A stretch of 64,000 nt of DNA from Desertimonas flava (GTDB lineage Bacteria; Actinomycetota; Acidimicrobiia; Acidimicrobiales; Ilumatobacteraceae): positions 1 to 64,000 of the forward strand of contig NZ_QKYK01000012.1 of NCBI RefSeq assembly GCF_003426815.1. Direction: 5' to 3'. The notes beneath the pieces were generated by a model that made no database searches, was not told the DNA's origin, and saw only the letters and a list, made by a program, of their open reading frames with translations. Within the stretch, counting starts at the first letter, position 1, and every line of letters starts with the position of its first letter. Positions 7,897 through 16,542 of the stretch are shown here, in pieces. The position numbers and the translations under genes are program-made.

Positions 7897-9014
7897 GGGA
7901 GGGCTCCGAGGGATCGGCCGAGCCGGTCGGCGAGGACGTCGTAGGAGAACTCGGCGACGGCGCGCTCGCGGGATGCGATGGCCATCTTCTCCCGCATCCC
8001 CTCGTCGTCGAGGAGCGCCTCGAACGCCACGGCCACCTGCTTCCAGTCGTCGGGATGATCGACGACGAGGCCGGTGACGCCGTCGATCACCGCCTCGGCG
8101 GCTCCGCCCGATCGGCCGGCCACCTGCGGCGTGCCACACGCCGCCGCCTCCACGAACACGATCCCGAACCCCTCCTGTTCCAAGCCGCCCCAACGGGTGC
8201 GGCACGCCATCGTGTACACGTCGGCACATGCGTAGAGCAACGGCAGGTCCTCGTGTGACACCCGACCGAGGAAGCGCACGGGCGCGTCGAGCCCGGCGGC
8301 CAGCTTGCGCAGGCGACCGTCGTCACGACCGCTGCCGGCGATGGCCAGGGTGAGCCCGGGCCGGGCCTCGGCCAGGGCGGCGACGGCGCGGATGGCGACG
8401 TCGAAGCCCTTGCGGGGCACGAGCCGGGAGATCGACACGATCAGCTCGTCGTCGACCGGCAGGCCGAAGTGCCGCCTCGCCGCGACGCGTGCGTCGTCGT
8501 CGATGGGCCGGAACCGTTCGACGTCGACGCCCGGGGGCACCACGGTGATCGGCAGGTCGCGTCCGGCGGCGCGGACAGCTTCGGTGGCTGCATACTCGCC
8601 CGCCGACACGATGTGGCGGGCGTTGCGGAGCACGTGGCCGAGCGCCTGCTTGGTACCGGGGATGCGACCCGGCACGGTGACCTCGGCGCCATGGAGCACG
8701 ACGTCGTAGGGCAGCTCGAGCGACGGCCCGACGAGGCCGAGCGGGATCGCCGGGTCGAGCACCACGAAGTCGGCGCCGAAGTCGGCAGCCAGCTCGTTGA
8801 TGCGGCGGACCATCAGCGGATGCGGCAGCAGGACGGGTTCACGGACACGCTCGATGCGGTAGGCCTGCTGGGCGTCGAACTCGGCCGCGCCGGCGTAGGG
8901 GCTCGTGAGCACGGCGAAGCGGTCGCTCGGCAGGCGCCGCCACCACTCCCACAGGAGCGATTGGATCCCGCCGATCTTGGGCGGGAAGTCGTTGGTGGCC
9001 AGCACGTGCTTCAT
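7893..9014 (-). CDS. GT4 glycosyltransferase (PimB-like)
   Basis: A 373-residue GT-B glycosyltransferase of family 4. The acceptor-side loop NDFPPKIGGIQSLLWE at residues 8-23 and the donor-site motifs SRLVPRKGFD and the EX7E-type EQEGFGIVFVEAAACG are characteristic of mannosyltransferases such as PimB, which adds the second mannose to phosphatidylinositol mannoside from GDP-mannose at the inner membrane face. Specificity is inferred from similarity only. ATG 9014 overlaps the stop of queG, and its own stop overlaps the next start. Confidence 0.85.
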   Translation of the reverse strand: MKHVLATNDFPPKIGGIQSLLWEWWRRLPSDRFAVLTSPYAGAAEFDAQQAYRIERVREPVLLPHPLMVRRINELAADFGADFVVLDPAIPLGLVGPSLELPYDVVLHGAEVTVPGRIPGTKQALGHVLRNARHIVSAGEYAATEAVRAAGRDLPITVVPPGVDVERFRPIDDDARVAARRHFGLPVDDELIVSISRLVPRKGFDVAIRAVAALAEARPGLTLAIAGSGRDDGRLRKLAAGLDAPVRFLGRVSHEDLPLLYACADVYTMACRTRWGGLEQEGFGIVFVEAAACGTPQVAGRSGGAAEAVIDGVTGLVVDHPDDWKQVAVAFEALLDDEGMREKMAIASRERAVAEFSYDVLADRLGRSLGALP

Positions 9015-10087
9015 CGCGGCGTTCCTCCGGCACGAGGCGCGGCACCGACGACGGCGACGCCGAGGCGGTCGGCGGCCCAGGCCGCGTGTTCGGCGAGCAC
9101 GTCGTCGGGACCCGACCGGTAGTGCTCGAGCACGGCGCGCGTCCTGGCGTCGGTGCCCGATCCGGTGTTCCCCAGCACGACCAGGGCATTGCGCCGCAGC
9201 CACCGGGGGTCGCGCTCGGCGATGTACCAGCCGCCGTGGCGATCGAGCAACGTCGTGTCGTCGGCCTCGAGCAGGTCGAGCACGTCGACCCACGCGGGCA
9301 GCGTGCTACCGGCGCCGGGATGCCGAGCGCCGAAGCGGACGGCGGGCGGGCAGGCCTCCTGGCAATCGTCGCAGCCGTAGATGCGGTCGCCGATGGGTTC
9401 GCGCATGGCGACCGGGATCGTCCCCGGCTTCTGCAGCACCCACGCCAGGCAGCGTCCGGCGTCGACGACCCCAGGGGCGACGATGGCGCCGGTCGGGCAG
9501 GCGTCGAGACATCGCCGGCACGTCCCGCAGCCGTCACGCACCGGCGCATCGGCCGGCTCGAAACCGGCGGTGGTGACGACCGAACCGAGCACGAACCAGC
9601 TACCCCGGCCGGGCACCATCAGGTTGGCGTGCTTGCCGTACCAACCGATGCCCGCCTGGTACGCGGCCTCGCGGTCGACGAGCCCGTTGTCATCGGCAAA
9701 GACCGTCGCCCGGTCACCGGCCGCCTTGAGTCGGGCGGCGATGGCTCGCAGCCCGCTGCGGAGCGGGGCGTAGTGGTCGACCCGCGCGTAACGGGCCACC
9801 CGGGCGTGCGGACCGGAGGGGCGAGCGGGGTCGTCGGAGTAGTAGGACAGCGCCCCGACCAGGATGGAACGGGCGCCGGGCACGGAGTGGAAGGGGTCGG
9901 TGGAGCGGTCGGGGTTGCGGTAGGTGAACCCCATCCCGCCGTCGAGCCCGGCGTCACGCCGTTCGTGCAACGCCTGCCGGGCCCGCCCGAGCACCTCGGC
10001 CCGGGCGACGCCCAGATGCTCGATCCCGTGCTCGAGCGCGAGATCACGCAGCTCGCTGAGCGCCGGCGTCGGGGGGCGGTGTCGCAC
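9011..10087 (-). CDS. queG: Epoxyqueuosine reductase
   Basis: A 358-residue cobalamin- and iron-sulfur-dependent reductase that converts epoxyqueuosine to queuosine in tRNA. Both [4Fe-4S] cysteine sets are visible, CGTCRRCLDACPTGA and CDDCQEACPP, preceded by the WYGKHANLM motif and followed by a HEAT-like C-terminal helix pair. GTG 10087 is preferred; upstream in-frame codons run into the small cysteine-rich gene. It heads a five-gene minus-strand operon, with an ATGA overlap to the glycosyltransferase. Confidence 0.9.
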   Translation of the reverse strand: MRHRPPTPALSELRDLALEHGIEHLGVARAEVLGRARQALHERRDAGLDGGMGFTYRNPDRSTDPFHSVPGARSILVGALSYYSDDPARPSGPHARVARYARVDHYAPLRSGLRAIAARLKAAGDRATVFADDNGLVDREAAYQAGIGWYGKHANLMVPGRGSWFVLGSVVTTAGFEPADAPVRDGCGTCRRCLDACPTGAIVAPGVVDAGRCLAWVLQKPGTIPVAMREPIGDRIYGCDDCQEACPPAVRFGARHPGAGSTLPAWVDVLDLLEADDTTLLDRHGGWYIAERDPRWLRRNALVVLGNTGSGTDARTRAVLEHYRSGPDDVLAEHAAWAADRLGVAVVGAAPRAGGTPR

Positions 10088-10109
10088 GGCACCAGCGTAC
10101 GGCGCAGGG

Positions 10110-10304
10110 CTAGCCGGCCCGCCGATGCCGCAGGTCGGGAACCAGCCCGGCGTCGGCGAGCAGGCGCACCGCCCGCACCGTGGGCATGTCGAGCACCACG
10201 GCACCGCGCCGCTCGGGGCGGTCATGATCGAGCAGGAAGGTCACGACGCAGTCGCCGCACGCAGCGGAGTCCTGCATCACGCAGTCGTCACACGAGATCA
10301 CCAT
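10110..10304 (-). CDS. Small cysteine-rich protein
   Basis: A 64-residue protein beginning MVISCDDCVMQDSAACGDC, that is, two closely spaced CxxC pairs near the N-terminus, followed by a hydrophilic C-terminal half ending HRRAG. Small proteins of this pattern recur in actinobacteria beside housekeeping genes, without a known function; metal binding is likely. An in-frame ATG four codons upstream (10316) is an alternative start. It lies 22 bases upstream of queG in the same direction. Confidence 0.65.
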   Translation of the reverse strand: MVISCDDCVMQDSAACGDCVVTFLLDHDRPERRGAVVLDMPTVRAVRLLADAGLVPDLRHRRAG

Positions 10305-10449
10305 GGCTGCGACCATAGAGATGGGGTGTCACAGTCGTTCCTCGGCATCGATCCGAGCGGAGGTGTCTCGACCAGTTGCATGCAATCCACCGGTATCACC
10401 GCGCCACGTCTGTGACTGAGCAGGATCGCTCTGCGAGTTGTTCCCCGGG

Positions 10450-10459
10450 TTGTGTACGA
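10450..10459 (+). promoter_or_regulatory. Possible GntR/FadR-type operator
   Basis: TTGTGTACGA lies eight bases before the ATG of the CoA-transferase gene and matches eight of ten positions of the TTGTATACAA-like dyad favoured by FCD-type GntR regulators. The operon it precedes ends with such a regulator, so autoregulation is plausible. Only one site was noticed. Confidence 0.3.
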
Positions 10460-10467
10460 TTACCGAG

Positions 10468-11718
10468 ATGAGTGGCCCCTTGACCGGCGTCCGCGTGCTC
10501 GAGCTCGGCAGCTTCATCGCCGGCCCCTTCTCCGGACAGCTCCTCGGCGACTACGGCGCCGACGTCGTCAAAGTCGAAGACCCGACCAGCGGCGATCCGA
10601 TGCGGACGTGGGGCGTCACCATCGACGGCGACAGCATCTGGTGGCCGGCGATCGCCCGCAACAAGCGCTCGGTCGCGATCGACCTGCGCGACGAACGCGG
10701 ACGTGACGTCGTGCGCCGCCTGGCCGCGCAGTGCGACATCATCGTCGAGAACTTCCGACCCGGCCGGCTCGACGAGTGGGGCCTCACCTACGACGTGCTC
10801 GCCGCCGAGAACCCCACCCTCGTCGTCGTGCGGATCAGCGGGTTCGGCCAGACCGGACCGCGATCGCGCGACGCCGGGTTCGGGAGCATCGGCGAGGCGA
10901 TGGGCGGTATCCGCCACACCACGGGCAGCCCCGACCGCCCGCCGGCCCGCGCCGGCGTCTCGCTCGGCGACGCCCTCGCGGCGATGTTCGGGGTCATCGG
11001 CGCCTTGGCCGCGCTCACCTCGGCGCGCGCCACCGGCAAGGGGCAGGTGGTCGACGTGGCGATCTACGAAGCGGTCGCCGCGCTGATGGAGTCCTCGATG
11101 GCCGACCTCGAGCTCGGCGGCGTCCTGCGCGGCCGATCGGGCAGCGTGCTGCCCGGCGTCGCCCCATCCAACGTCTACCCGGCCGCGGACGGCTCGGAGA
11201 TCCTCATCGCCGGCAACGCCGACTCGGTGTTCTCCCGCCTCTGCTCGGCGATGGGGCGCCGAGAGCTGGCCATCGACGAGCGCTACGCCACCCACAGCGC
11301 CCGAGGCGAACGGATGGAGGAGCTCGACGCGCTCATCGCCGACTGGACCTCCCAGCACAGCGGCGACGAGCTGCTCGCCATCCTCGAGGAGCACGCCGTG
11401 CCCGCCGGGCGCATCTACACCGCCGCCGACATGCTGACCGACCCGCACTACCTCGCCAGGGAGATGGTCCTGCGGGCGACGTCGCACCAGGGCTGGAACG
11501 TGCCGATGACCGGCATCGTGCCGAAGTTCTCGGCCACCCCGGGCGCGGTTCGGCACCCGGGCCCGCGCCTCGGCCAGCACACCGAGGCCGTCCTGCGCGA
11601 CGTCGCCGGCATCGGCGCCACCGAGATCGCCGACCTCGTCGCCGCCCAGCTGATCGCCGTCGACCCGAACGCAGCCAGATCCACCGGATCCGGCACCGAA
11701 CCGGACAAGGAGTCCTGA
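10468..11718 (+). CDS. Class III CoA-transferase (CaiB/BaiF)
   Basis: A 416-residue family III CoA-transferase that moves CoA between acyl groups through an aspartyl thioester. Family landmarks are ELGSFIAGPFSGQLLGDYGA, VVKVEDP, the NKRSVAIDLR segment and the HPGPRLGQHTEAVL end; the catalytic Asp is probably the one in SLGDALAAMFG. ATG 10468 matches family N-termini, whereas an upstream ATG at 10438 lies in the promoter region. First of four genes coupled by overlapping stops and starts, ending in a GntR regulator; it most likely activates a carboxylic acid for catabolism. Confidence 0.9.
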   Translation: MSGPLTGVRVLELGSFIAGPFSGQLLGDYGADVVKVEDPTSGDPMRTWGVTIDGDSIWWPAIARNKRSVAIDLRDERGRDVVRRLAAQCDIIVENFRPGRLDEWGLTYDVLAAENPTLVVVRISGFGQTGPRSRDAGFGSIGEAMGGIRHTTGSPDRPPARAGVSLGDALAAMFGVIGALAALTSARATGKGQVVDVAIYEAVAALMESSMADLELGGVLRGRSGSVLPGVAPSNVYPAADGSEILIAGNADSVFSRLCSAMGRRELAIDERYATHSARGERMEELDALIADWTSQHSGDELLAILEEHAVPAGRIYTAADMLTDPHYLAREMVLRATSHQGWNVPMTGIVPKFSATPGAVRHPGPRLGQHTEAVLRDVAGIGATEIADLVAAQLIAVDPNAARSTGSGTEPDKES

Positions 11719-12371
11719 TGACCCGTCTTCGCCAGGTGTCCCGAGCCGACACGGACAACGAGCTCGTCCACGCCACCTACGACCGCCTCTTCGGGCCTGG
11801 CCGCGACCCCGTCGCCGAGCCCGGCACGTCCACCGGCACGCCCGGCGACTGGTGGACGGTGTTCGCCCTCGTTCCCGACGCCCTCCGCCACGCGTCCCAG
11901 GGCTTCGGCTTCTACCGGAGCCCGCGGCGGCTCCTCGACCCGCTGCTGCGCGAGCTCGGCCAGACGCGCGCCGGCTGGGCCAAGAGCAGCCAGTTCGTGT
12001 TCTCGCAGCACTGCAAGTCGTGCCGCATCGTCGGCATGACCGAGGAGATGATCGCGGCGATCCCCAACTGGTCGATCGCCGACTGCTTCACGCCGGTGCA
12101 GCGGGCCGTCCTGGCCTACACCGACTGCCTCGTCCTGCAGGGCGGCCGCGTGCCCGATGCGGTGTTCGACGCCCTGCGCGAACATCTGAGTGACGAGGAG
12201 ATCCTCGAGCTCACCTACATCACGATGCTGTACGACATGCACGCCGTCATCAGCCGGGCGCTGCGCCTGGAATGGGACGATCGCGACGACCCGATCGTCG
12301 AGATCGCCGCGCCCGAAGGGTTCGTGTCGTTCGACGTCGGCGCCGCGATCGCCATGCCGGAGCAAGGATGA
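11718..12371 (+). CDS. Carboxymuconolactone decarboxylase-like protein
   Basis: A 217-residue all-helical CMD/AhpD-like protein. The conserved patch is QFVFSQHCKSCRIVGM (about residues 93-108) with a CxxC pair, followed by a helix ending LTYITMLYDMHAVISRAL. Family members act as lactone decarboxylases or peroxidase-like thiol proteins; the CxxC supports a redox-capable site, but the substrate is unknown. ATG 11718 overlaps the TGA of the CoA-transferase and has AAGGAG upstream; its own stop overlaps the next start (ATGA). Confidence 0.8.
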   Translation: MTRLRQVSRADTDNELVHATYDRLFGPGRDPVAEPGTSTGTPGDWWTVFALVPDALRHASQGFGFYRSPRRLLDPLLRELGQTRAGWAKSSQFVFSQHCKSCRIVGMTEEMIAAIPNWSIADCFTPVQRAVLAYTDCLVLQGGRVPDAVFDALREHLSDEEILELTYITMLYDMHAVISRALRLEWDDRDDPIVEIAAPEGFVSFDVGAAIAMPEQG

Positions 12372-13309
12372 ACAGCCCTGACCCGGCGGCGACGGGCCGG
12401 GTCACGCTGCGCGACGTCACGCTGCGCGACGGACTGCAGGACGAGTCGCCGATCGCCATGGCCGACAAGCTGGCGCTCTACTCCGCACTGGTCGTCGCCG
12501 GCGTCGACGATCTCGAGCTCACGTCGTTCGTGCGCGCCGACCGCGTCCCGGCGATGGCCGACGCCGACGAACTGGCGGCGGCCACCGCCGATCCCGGCGG
12601 ACCCACGCGGTGGGGGCTGGTGCTCAACCGCCGCGGGGCGGAACGGGCGCTTGCCGCCGGGCTCCGGAACGTTCAGTTCGTCGTGTCGGTCTCCGACGCC
12701 CACAACCGCAACAACGCCGGGCGGCCCACGGCCGGCTCCCTCGAGGACCTCGGCCAGATCGTCGAGCTGGCGGATGCCGACGGTGCCGCCGTCGAGGTCA
12801 CGCTGGCCACGGCGTTCGGTTGCCCGCACACCGGGCCCGTCGATCCCGCCGACGTGCGACGCGCCGCCGACCACGCGGCTCGGGTCGGCGTCCGTTCGAT
12901 CGGGCTCGCCGACACGATCGGCACGGCGATCCCCACCGAGGTCACCGCCCTGGTGCGCAACGTCGCCGCCGACCATCCCGACCTCCCTGTCGGCATCCAT
13001 CTCCACGACACCCGCGGTCTCGCCGTCACCAACGCCCTCGCGGCCATCGATGCCGGCGCGGTGCGCGTGGACGGCAGCGTCGGCGGTCTCGGCGGCTGCC
13101 CGTTCGCTCCCGGCGCATCGGGCAACCTCGCGCTGGAAGACCTGGCTCACGTGCTCGCCGAGATGGGCGTCGCCACCGGTGTCGACGTCGAGCGTCTCAT
13201 CGAGGCGGCCGAGCTGGCGTGCCGCCTCGTCGGTCGGCCGGTGGCCAGCCACGTCGGCGTCGCCGGACCGCGCTTCAAGACGCTCTCGCCGCTCGACGCG
13301 ACGCCATGA
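12368..13309 (+). CDS. HMG-CoA lyase-like aldolase
   Basis: A 313-residue TIM-barrel enzyme of the HMGL-like family. The barrel begins LRDVTLRDGLQDE, with the catalytic Arg/Asp in RDG, and carries metal-binding HLHD in GIHLHDTRG and the Gly/Cys loop VGGLGGCPFAPGASGN that marks true HMG-CoA lyases. It would split a 3-hydroxy-3-methylacyl-CoA into acetyl-CoA plus a ketoacid. Together with the CoA-transferase, it points to breakdown of a branched dicarboxylic acid or leucine-like intermediate (inference). Confidence 0.88.
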   Translation: MNSPDPAATGRVTLRDVTLRDGLQDESPIAMADKLALYSALVVAGVDDLELTSFVRADRVPAMADADELAAATADPGGPTRWGLVLNRRGAERALAAGLRNVQFVVSVSDAHNRNNAGRPTAGSLEDLGQIVELADADGAAVEVTLATAFGCPHTGPVDPADVRRAADHAARVGVRSIGLADTIGTAIPTEVTALVRNVAADHPDLPVGIHLHDTRGLAVTNALAAIDAGAVRVDGSVGGLGGCPFAPGASGNLALEDLAHVLAEMGVATGVDVERLIEAAELACRLVGRPVASHVGVAGPRFKTLSPLDATP

Positions 13310-14037
13310 GCGACCGGGCCGGCCCCGGCGCCGGCACCGAGCTCCCCGGTGAGCCCGTGTACGAGCGGCTGCGCGCCGGCATCGTCGAGGGTCGCTACGC
13401 GCCGGGGGCCCGCCTGGTCGAGCAGGCGATCGCCGCCGAGCTCGGCGTGTCGCGCACACCCGTGCGGGAGGCGCTGCGCCGGCTCGAGTCCGACGGCCTC
13501 GTCACCAGCGAGCGCAACCGCGGCGTCGTCGTGAGGTCGATCTCGGCTGCCGAGATCGACGACCTCTACGAGCTGCGCGGCCGCCTCGAGTCGTACGCCG
13601 CCGAACTGGCCGCCGGCCGGCGCACGGCCGAGCAGCTCGCCGCCCTGCACGCCGCGGCCGCCGAGTTCTCCGCCGCTGTCGAGCAGGTCGCTGCGGCCCG
13701 GCGCCGTGGCGTCCAGGGGTCGGTCGCCCAGACGAGGGCCTTGAACGCCGCCAACCGGCGCTTCCACGACACCGTGGTCGCGGCGGCGGCCCACGATCGC
13801 CTCGGTGCCCTGCTCGCCGGCACGGTCGACGTTCCTCTGGTGTTCCGGGCGCTGCGCGACTTCGACGGCGACCAGCTGCAGCGCTCGGCGTTGTTCCACC
13901 ATCTCATCGTCGAGGCGGTCAGCACCGGCGACGGCACGCGGGCCGGCCGCCTGATGGCCGAGCACATCGCCCAGGGACACGACATGGTGCGCGACGGCCT
14001 CGCCGCCGAGGCCCGCTCCTCCGGCCAGGGCGGCTGA
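13306..14037 (+). CDS. GntR-family regulator, FCD type
   Basis: A 243-residue repressor-type regulator. Residues 19-85 are the winged helix with LVEQAIAAELGVSRTPVREA as the DNA-reading segment. The rest is the all-helical FCD effector domain with Asp/His metal-ligand positions (IDDLYELRGRLE, NRRFHDTVV, FHHLIVEA, HI). FCD regulators typically answer to acyl-CoAs or organic acids. ATG overlaps the stop of the lyase gene, so the regulator is the last gene of the operon it probably controls. Confidence 0.88.
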   Translation: MSDRAGPGAGTELPGEPVYERLRAGIVEGRYAPGARLVEQAIAAELGVSRTPVREALRRLESDGLVTSERNRGVVVRSISAAEIDDLYELRGRLESYAAELAAGRRTAEQLAALHAAAAEFSAAVEQVAAARRRGVQGSVAQTRALNAANRRFHDTVVAAAAHDRLGALLAGTVDVPLVFRALRDFDGDQLQRSALFHHLIVEAVSTGDGTRAGRLMAEHIAQGHDMVRDGLAAEARSSGQGG

Positions 14038-14047
14038 CGACACACCA

Positions 14048-15013
14048 CTAGCGACCGGCGCGACTGGTGAGCCAGGCGCCGGCAAGCACCAGCGCCAGAC
14101 CGACCACGGCGATCGCATCGACCGGGTCGTCGCGCACCAGGGCCCCCAGCACGAGGGCGACGACCGGGATCAGGTAGGCGATCACCGAGCCACGTGTGGC
14201 GCCGACGCGACCCATCAACGTGCCGGCGGCGACGAACGCCACACCGGTGCCGATCGTGCCCAGCAGCAGCACGGCGCCGAAGGGCTTCCACTCGAACCTC
14301 GACTCGCCGAGCCCGACGATCGCGTAGGGGGCGGTGAGCACCACGGCGACCAGTTGGGCTCTGGCGATCACGCCGATCGCCCCGTAGCGCTGTTGCAGCG
14401 GCACCATCAGATTGCCGGCAAAGGCGTAGGCGACGATCGCGAGCAGCACGAGCACGGTCCCCAAGGCCGTCTTCGACCCACCCTGGAGCGACGGCAGGCT
14501 GATGCACACGACGCCAGCGAAGCCGACGACGATCCCCTGCAGCTGGCTGCGCCCGGGTGGCCTTCGCAGGAGGATCGCCGAGACCGCAGCGGCGAACATC
14601 GGCAGTCCGCCGTTGAGCATCCCGGCGACCGCCGACGACACCCACTGCTCGGCGATCGGGAACAGCGTCTGGGGGATGGCGAACCAGACGAAGCCGAGCA
14701 ACGCGACCCGGGGCCAGTCGCCCGCCGCGATGCGGGTCTGGCGGGTCTTCGGGACGAAGGCCAGCGTGACGAACCCGAAGGCCAGGCGCCCGATCGTGAC
14801 GACGCCGGGCTCCATCGCCTCGAGCCCTTCGGCGATGAGCAGGAACGAGGCGCCCCAGATGGCCGCCGCGAAGGCGACCAGTCCCCAGTCGACGACGCCG
14901 AAGGGGGCCGCACTCGTCCCCTCGGCGGTGGCGGGAAGACGACCGGGCGTGGCCGCCGTCGGCGCATTCGGCGCAGGTTCGTCGGTTCCGGCGCTGTTGC
15001 GCAGCGAGGTCAC
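14048..15013 (-). CDS. EamA/DMT-family exporter
   Basis: A 321-residue inner-membrane protein with about ten hydrophobic helices arranged as two EamA repeats (first opening VAFAAAIWGASFLLIAEGL, second after residue 180). DMT exporters remove amino acids or other metabolites; substrate unknown. GTG 15013 is preferred, giving a 35-residue Ala/Pro-rich cytoplasmic leader; further upstream codons have no hydrophobic or conserved content. It is convergent with the GntR operon, ten bases away. Confidence 0.85.
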   Translation of the reverse strand: MTSLRNSAGTDEPAPNAPTAATPGRLPATAEGTSAAPFGVVDWGLVAFAAAIWGASFLLIAEGLEAMEPGVVTIGRLAFGFVTLAFVPKTRQTRIAAGDWPRVALLGFVWFAIPQTLFPIAEQWVSSAVAGMLNGGLPMFAAAVSAILLRRPPGRSQLQGIVVGFAGVVCISLPSLQGGSKTALGTVLVLLAIVAYAFAGNLMVPLQQRYGAIGVIARAQLVAVVLTAPYAIVGLGESRFEWKPFGAVLLLGTIGTGVAFVAAGTLMGRVGATRGSVIAYLIPVVALVLGALVRDDPVDAIAVVGLALVLAGAWLTSRAGR

Positions 15014-15110
15014 GGCGCCAAGGTAGTGGCGCTCGACCGGCCCACCGTCAGCGGTTCCACCCGCGCCCGCCGAGCATTCGAGCGGTGCTGCGGAGGGCCG
15101 CCGCCCGTCG

Positions 15111-16358
15111 TCAGCCGAGAGCCACGGCGGCGAACGTGTCGCTGGCCACGACATTGGCCCCGGCGGCGGTGACGTCACGACGGATCTCGGCGTCGTTGGT
15201 GACCACGACGACGGGCCGCGAGGCGTCCGCCGCCGAGACCTCGGAGCGGATCACGTCGTCGGCGATCACGCCGCCGGGCGAGTAGCGCACCCTCGCCAGG
15301 CGGCGGGCGCGGGTGTGGCTGCCCGGGATGTCGGCGCCGTCGAACACGACCGTGATGTCGCTGCCGTACCGGCGGGCCACCGTGTCGACGGCGTCGAGCA
15401 GGTGCTCGCGCTGGGCCTGCAGGTCGAGGTCCGGCCAGGTGAGCTTGGCGACGTTGTAGCCGTCGACGAACACGAGCACGGAGGGGGTCTTGAGGAGATA
15501 CTCGGCCGCCTTGCGCGGATCTCGGGCGAGCGGGCCGGGCAGACCGATCGGGACCCGCCGGGCGGGGCGGACGTCGACGAGCCGGGACATCCGGTCGGCG
15601 ATGCCCTTGGCCCATTCGGCGAGCTCGCGCAGCTCGCCGAGCTGCGTGGCCGACACCGGCACGCCGTGTTGCTCGGCGCGGGCGGCCAACAGTTCGTCGC
15701 GTTGCCGCTCCGCCTCGGCCGCTCGTGCGAGCGCCGCGTCACGCTCGGCCTCGACGCCGGCCAGGCGCTGCTGTGCCGCGTTGGTCCGGTCGCCCGCATG
15801 CCGGGCGGCCTGCTTGGCCGCAGCCAGGTCGGCGCGCAGCTGCTCCAGCTCGGCCCCGGAGGCCTGGTGGTGGTCCGCCCTCTCGGACAGCTCGCGGGTG
15901 CGTTCCTCGAGCTGTTCGGTCAGTGCGGCGAGCTCGGTCCGCGTGCGTACCGCCACCTGCTCGGCCGCCTCGCGGCGCCGCTCGGACCGCTTGAGGGCGA
16001 GCGCCGCGTCGGCTTCTGCGGCGGCCTCGGCTTCGGCCTCGATGAGCGTGCTGATGCGGTCCTCCCAGCCTTCCTCGCGCCGGAGCCACTCCAGTCCGAT
16101 CGGGTCGACCAGCTCGGCAGTGGCGGCCACCGCCAGTCGGTGGCGGTACTCGGGGTCGGCCTCGATCGCCCGGCGGATCCGGCCCAGTCCGGCTCCCGGC
16201 AGGCGTTGCTGCTTGAGGAACGGCTTCAGCTCGGGCGGAAAGACCAGCGGCGGTTTGAGGCGCTGGCCGGCGTCGGCGACACCCACGGCGAACTCGAGCG
16301 CGGACCGCAGATGGCGGTGCTCGAGTGTCGTCGGGCCGGGCGCCGGCGTCGTTTCCAC
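15111..16358 (-). CDS. NYN-domain (YacP-like) protein with coiled coil
   Basis: A 415-residue protein. The N-terminal 100 residues are helical and conserved; about residues 105-250 form an Ala/Glu/Arg-rich coiled coil; the C-terminal 150 residues are a PIN-like NYN nuclease domain with VLVFVDGYNVAKLTWPDLDL, VVFDGADIPG and VTNDAEIRRD, which supply the acidic metal-binding residues. YacP-type proteins are thought to cleave structured RNA. GTG 16358 begins just before the conserved N-terminus; the much longer upstream frame overlaps thrB and is not coding. Confidence 0.82.
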   Translation of the reverse strand: METTPAPGPTTLEHRHLRSALEFAVGVADAGQRLKPPLVFPPELKPFLKQQRLPGAGLGRIRRAIEADPEYRHRLAVAATAELVDPIGLEWLRREEGWEDRISTLIEAEAEAAAEADAALALKRSERRREAAEQVAVRTRTELAALTEQLEERTRELSERADHHQASGAELEQLRADLAAAKQAARHAGDRTNAAQQRLAGVEAERDAALARAAEAERQRDELLAARAEQHGVPVSATQLGELRELAEWAKGIADRMSRLVDVRPARRVPIGLPGPLARDPRKAAEYLLKTPSVLVFVDGYNVAKLTWPDLDLQAQREHLLDAVDTVARRYGSDITVVFDGADIPGSHTRARRLARVRYSPGGVIADDVIRSEVSAADASRPVVVVTNDAEIRRDVTAAGANVVASDTFAAVALG

Positions 16359-16433
16359 ATGGTCAACGATAGGAGCGCAGCACTCGCCCCATCGCCACCG
16401 GCTGGCCCGAGCAGTCGGGCGGCACCCCACAAG

Positions 16434-16484
16434 AATCTGGGGCTCGATCGTGCCATTCGGCGATCTGGGGCTGGATCTTGACGG
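16434..16484. repeat. Intergenic 28-nt tandem unit, element A
   Basis: Two tandem units, starting AATCTGGGGCTCGATCG (16434) and GATCTGGGGCTGGATC (16462), repeat with a 28-nt period. A related element with the same period and 22 of 28 identical positions in unit 1 lies at 60745. Both are intergenic. Confidence 0.65.
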
Positions 16485-16508
16485 AGGCGCGTGATTCCAG
16501 TGCCGCCA

Positions 16509-16528
16509 CGGTCGCGTTTTCGCGACCG
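16509..16528 (-). terminator. Hairpin downstream of thrB
   Basis: CGGTCGCG - TTTT - CGCGACCG forms a perfect eight-base-pair stem with a four-base loop, 15 bases beyond the thrB stop on the minus strand. No U tract follows, as is common in high-GC actinobacteria. Confidence 0.55.
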
Positions 16529-16542
16529 GAGACGCCTGAGAA

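Noticed and set aside
10327-10353. Second TGTCACA word as ECF41 promoter
   Set aside because: The position 16 bases downstream is GATC and not CGTC.
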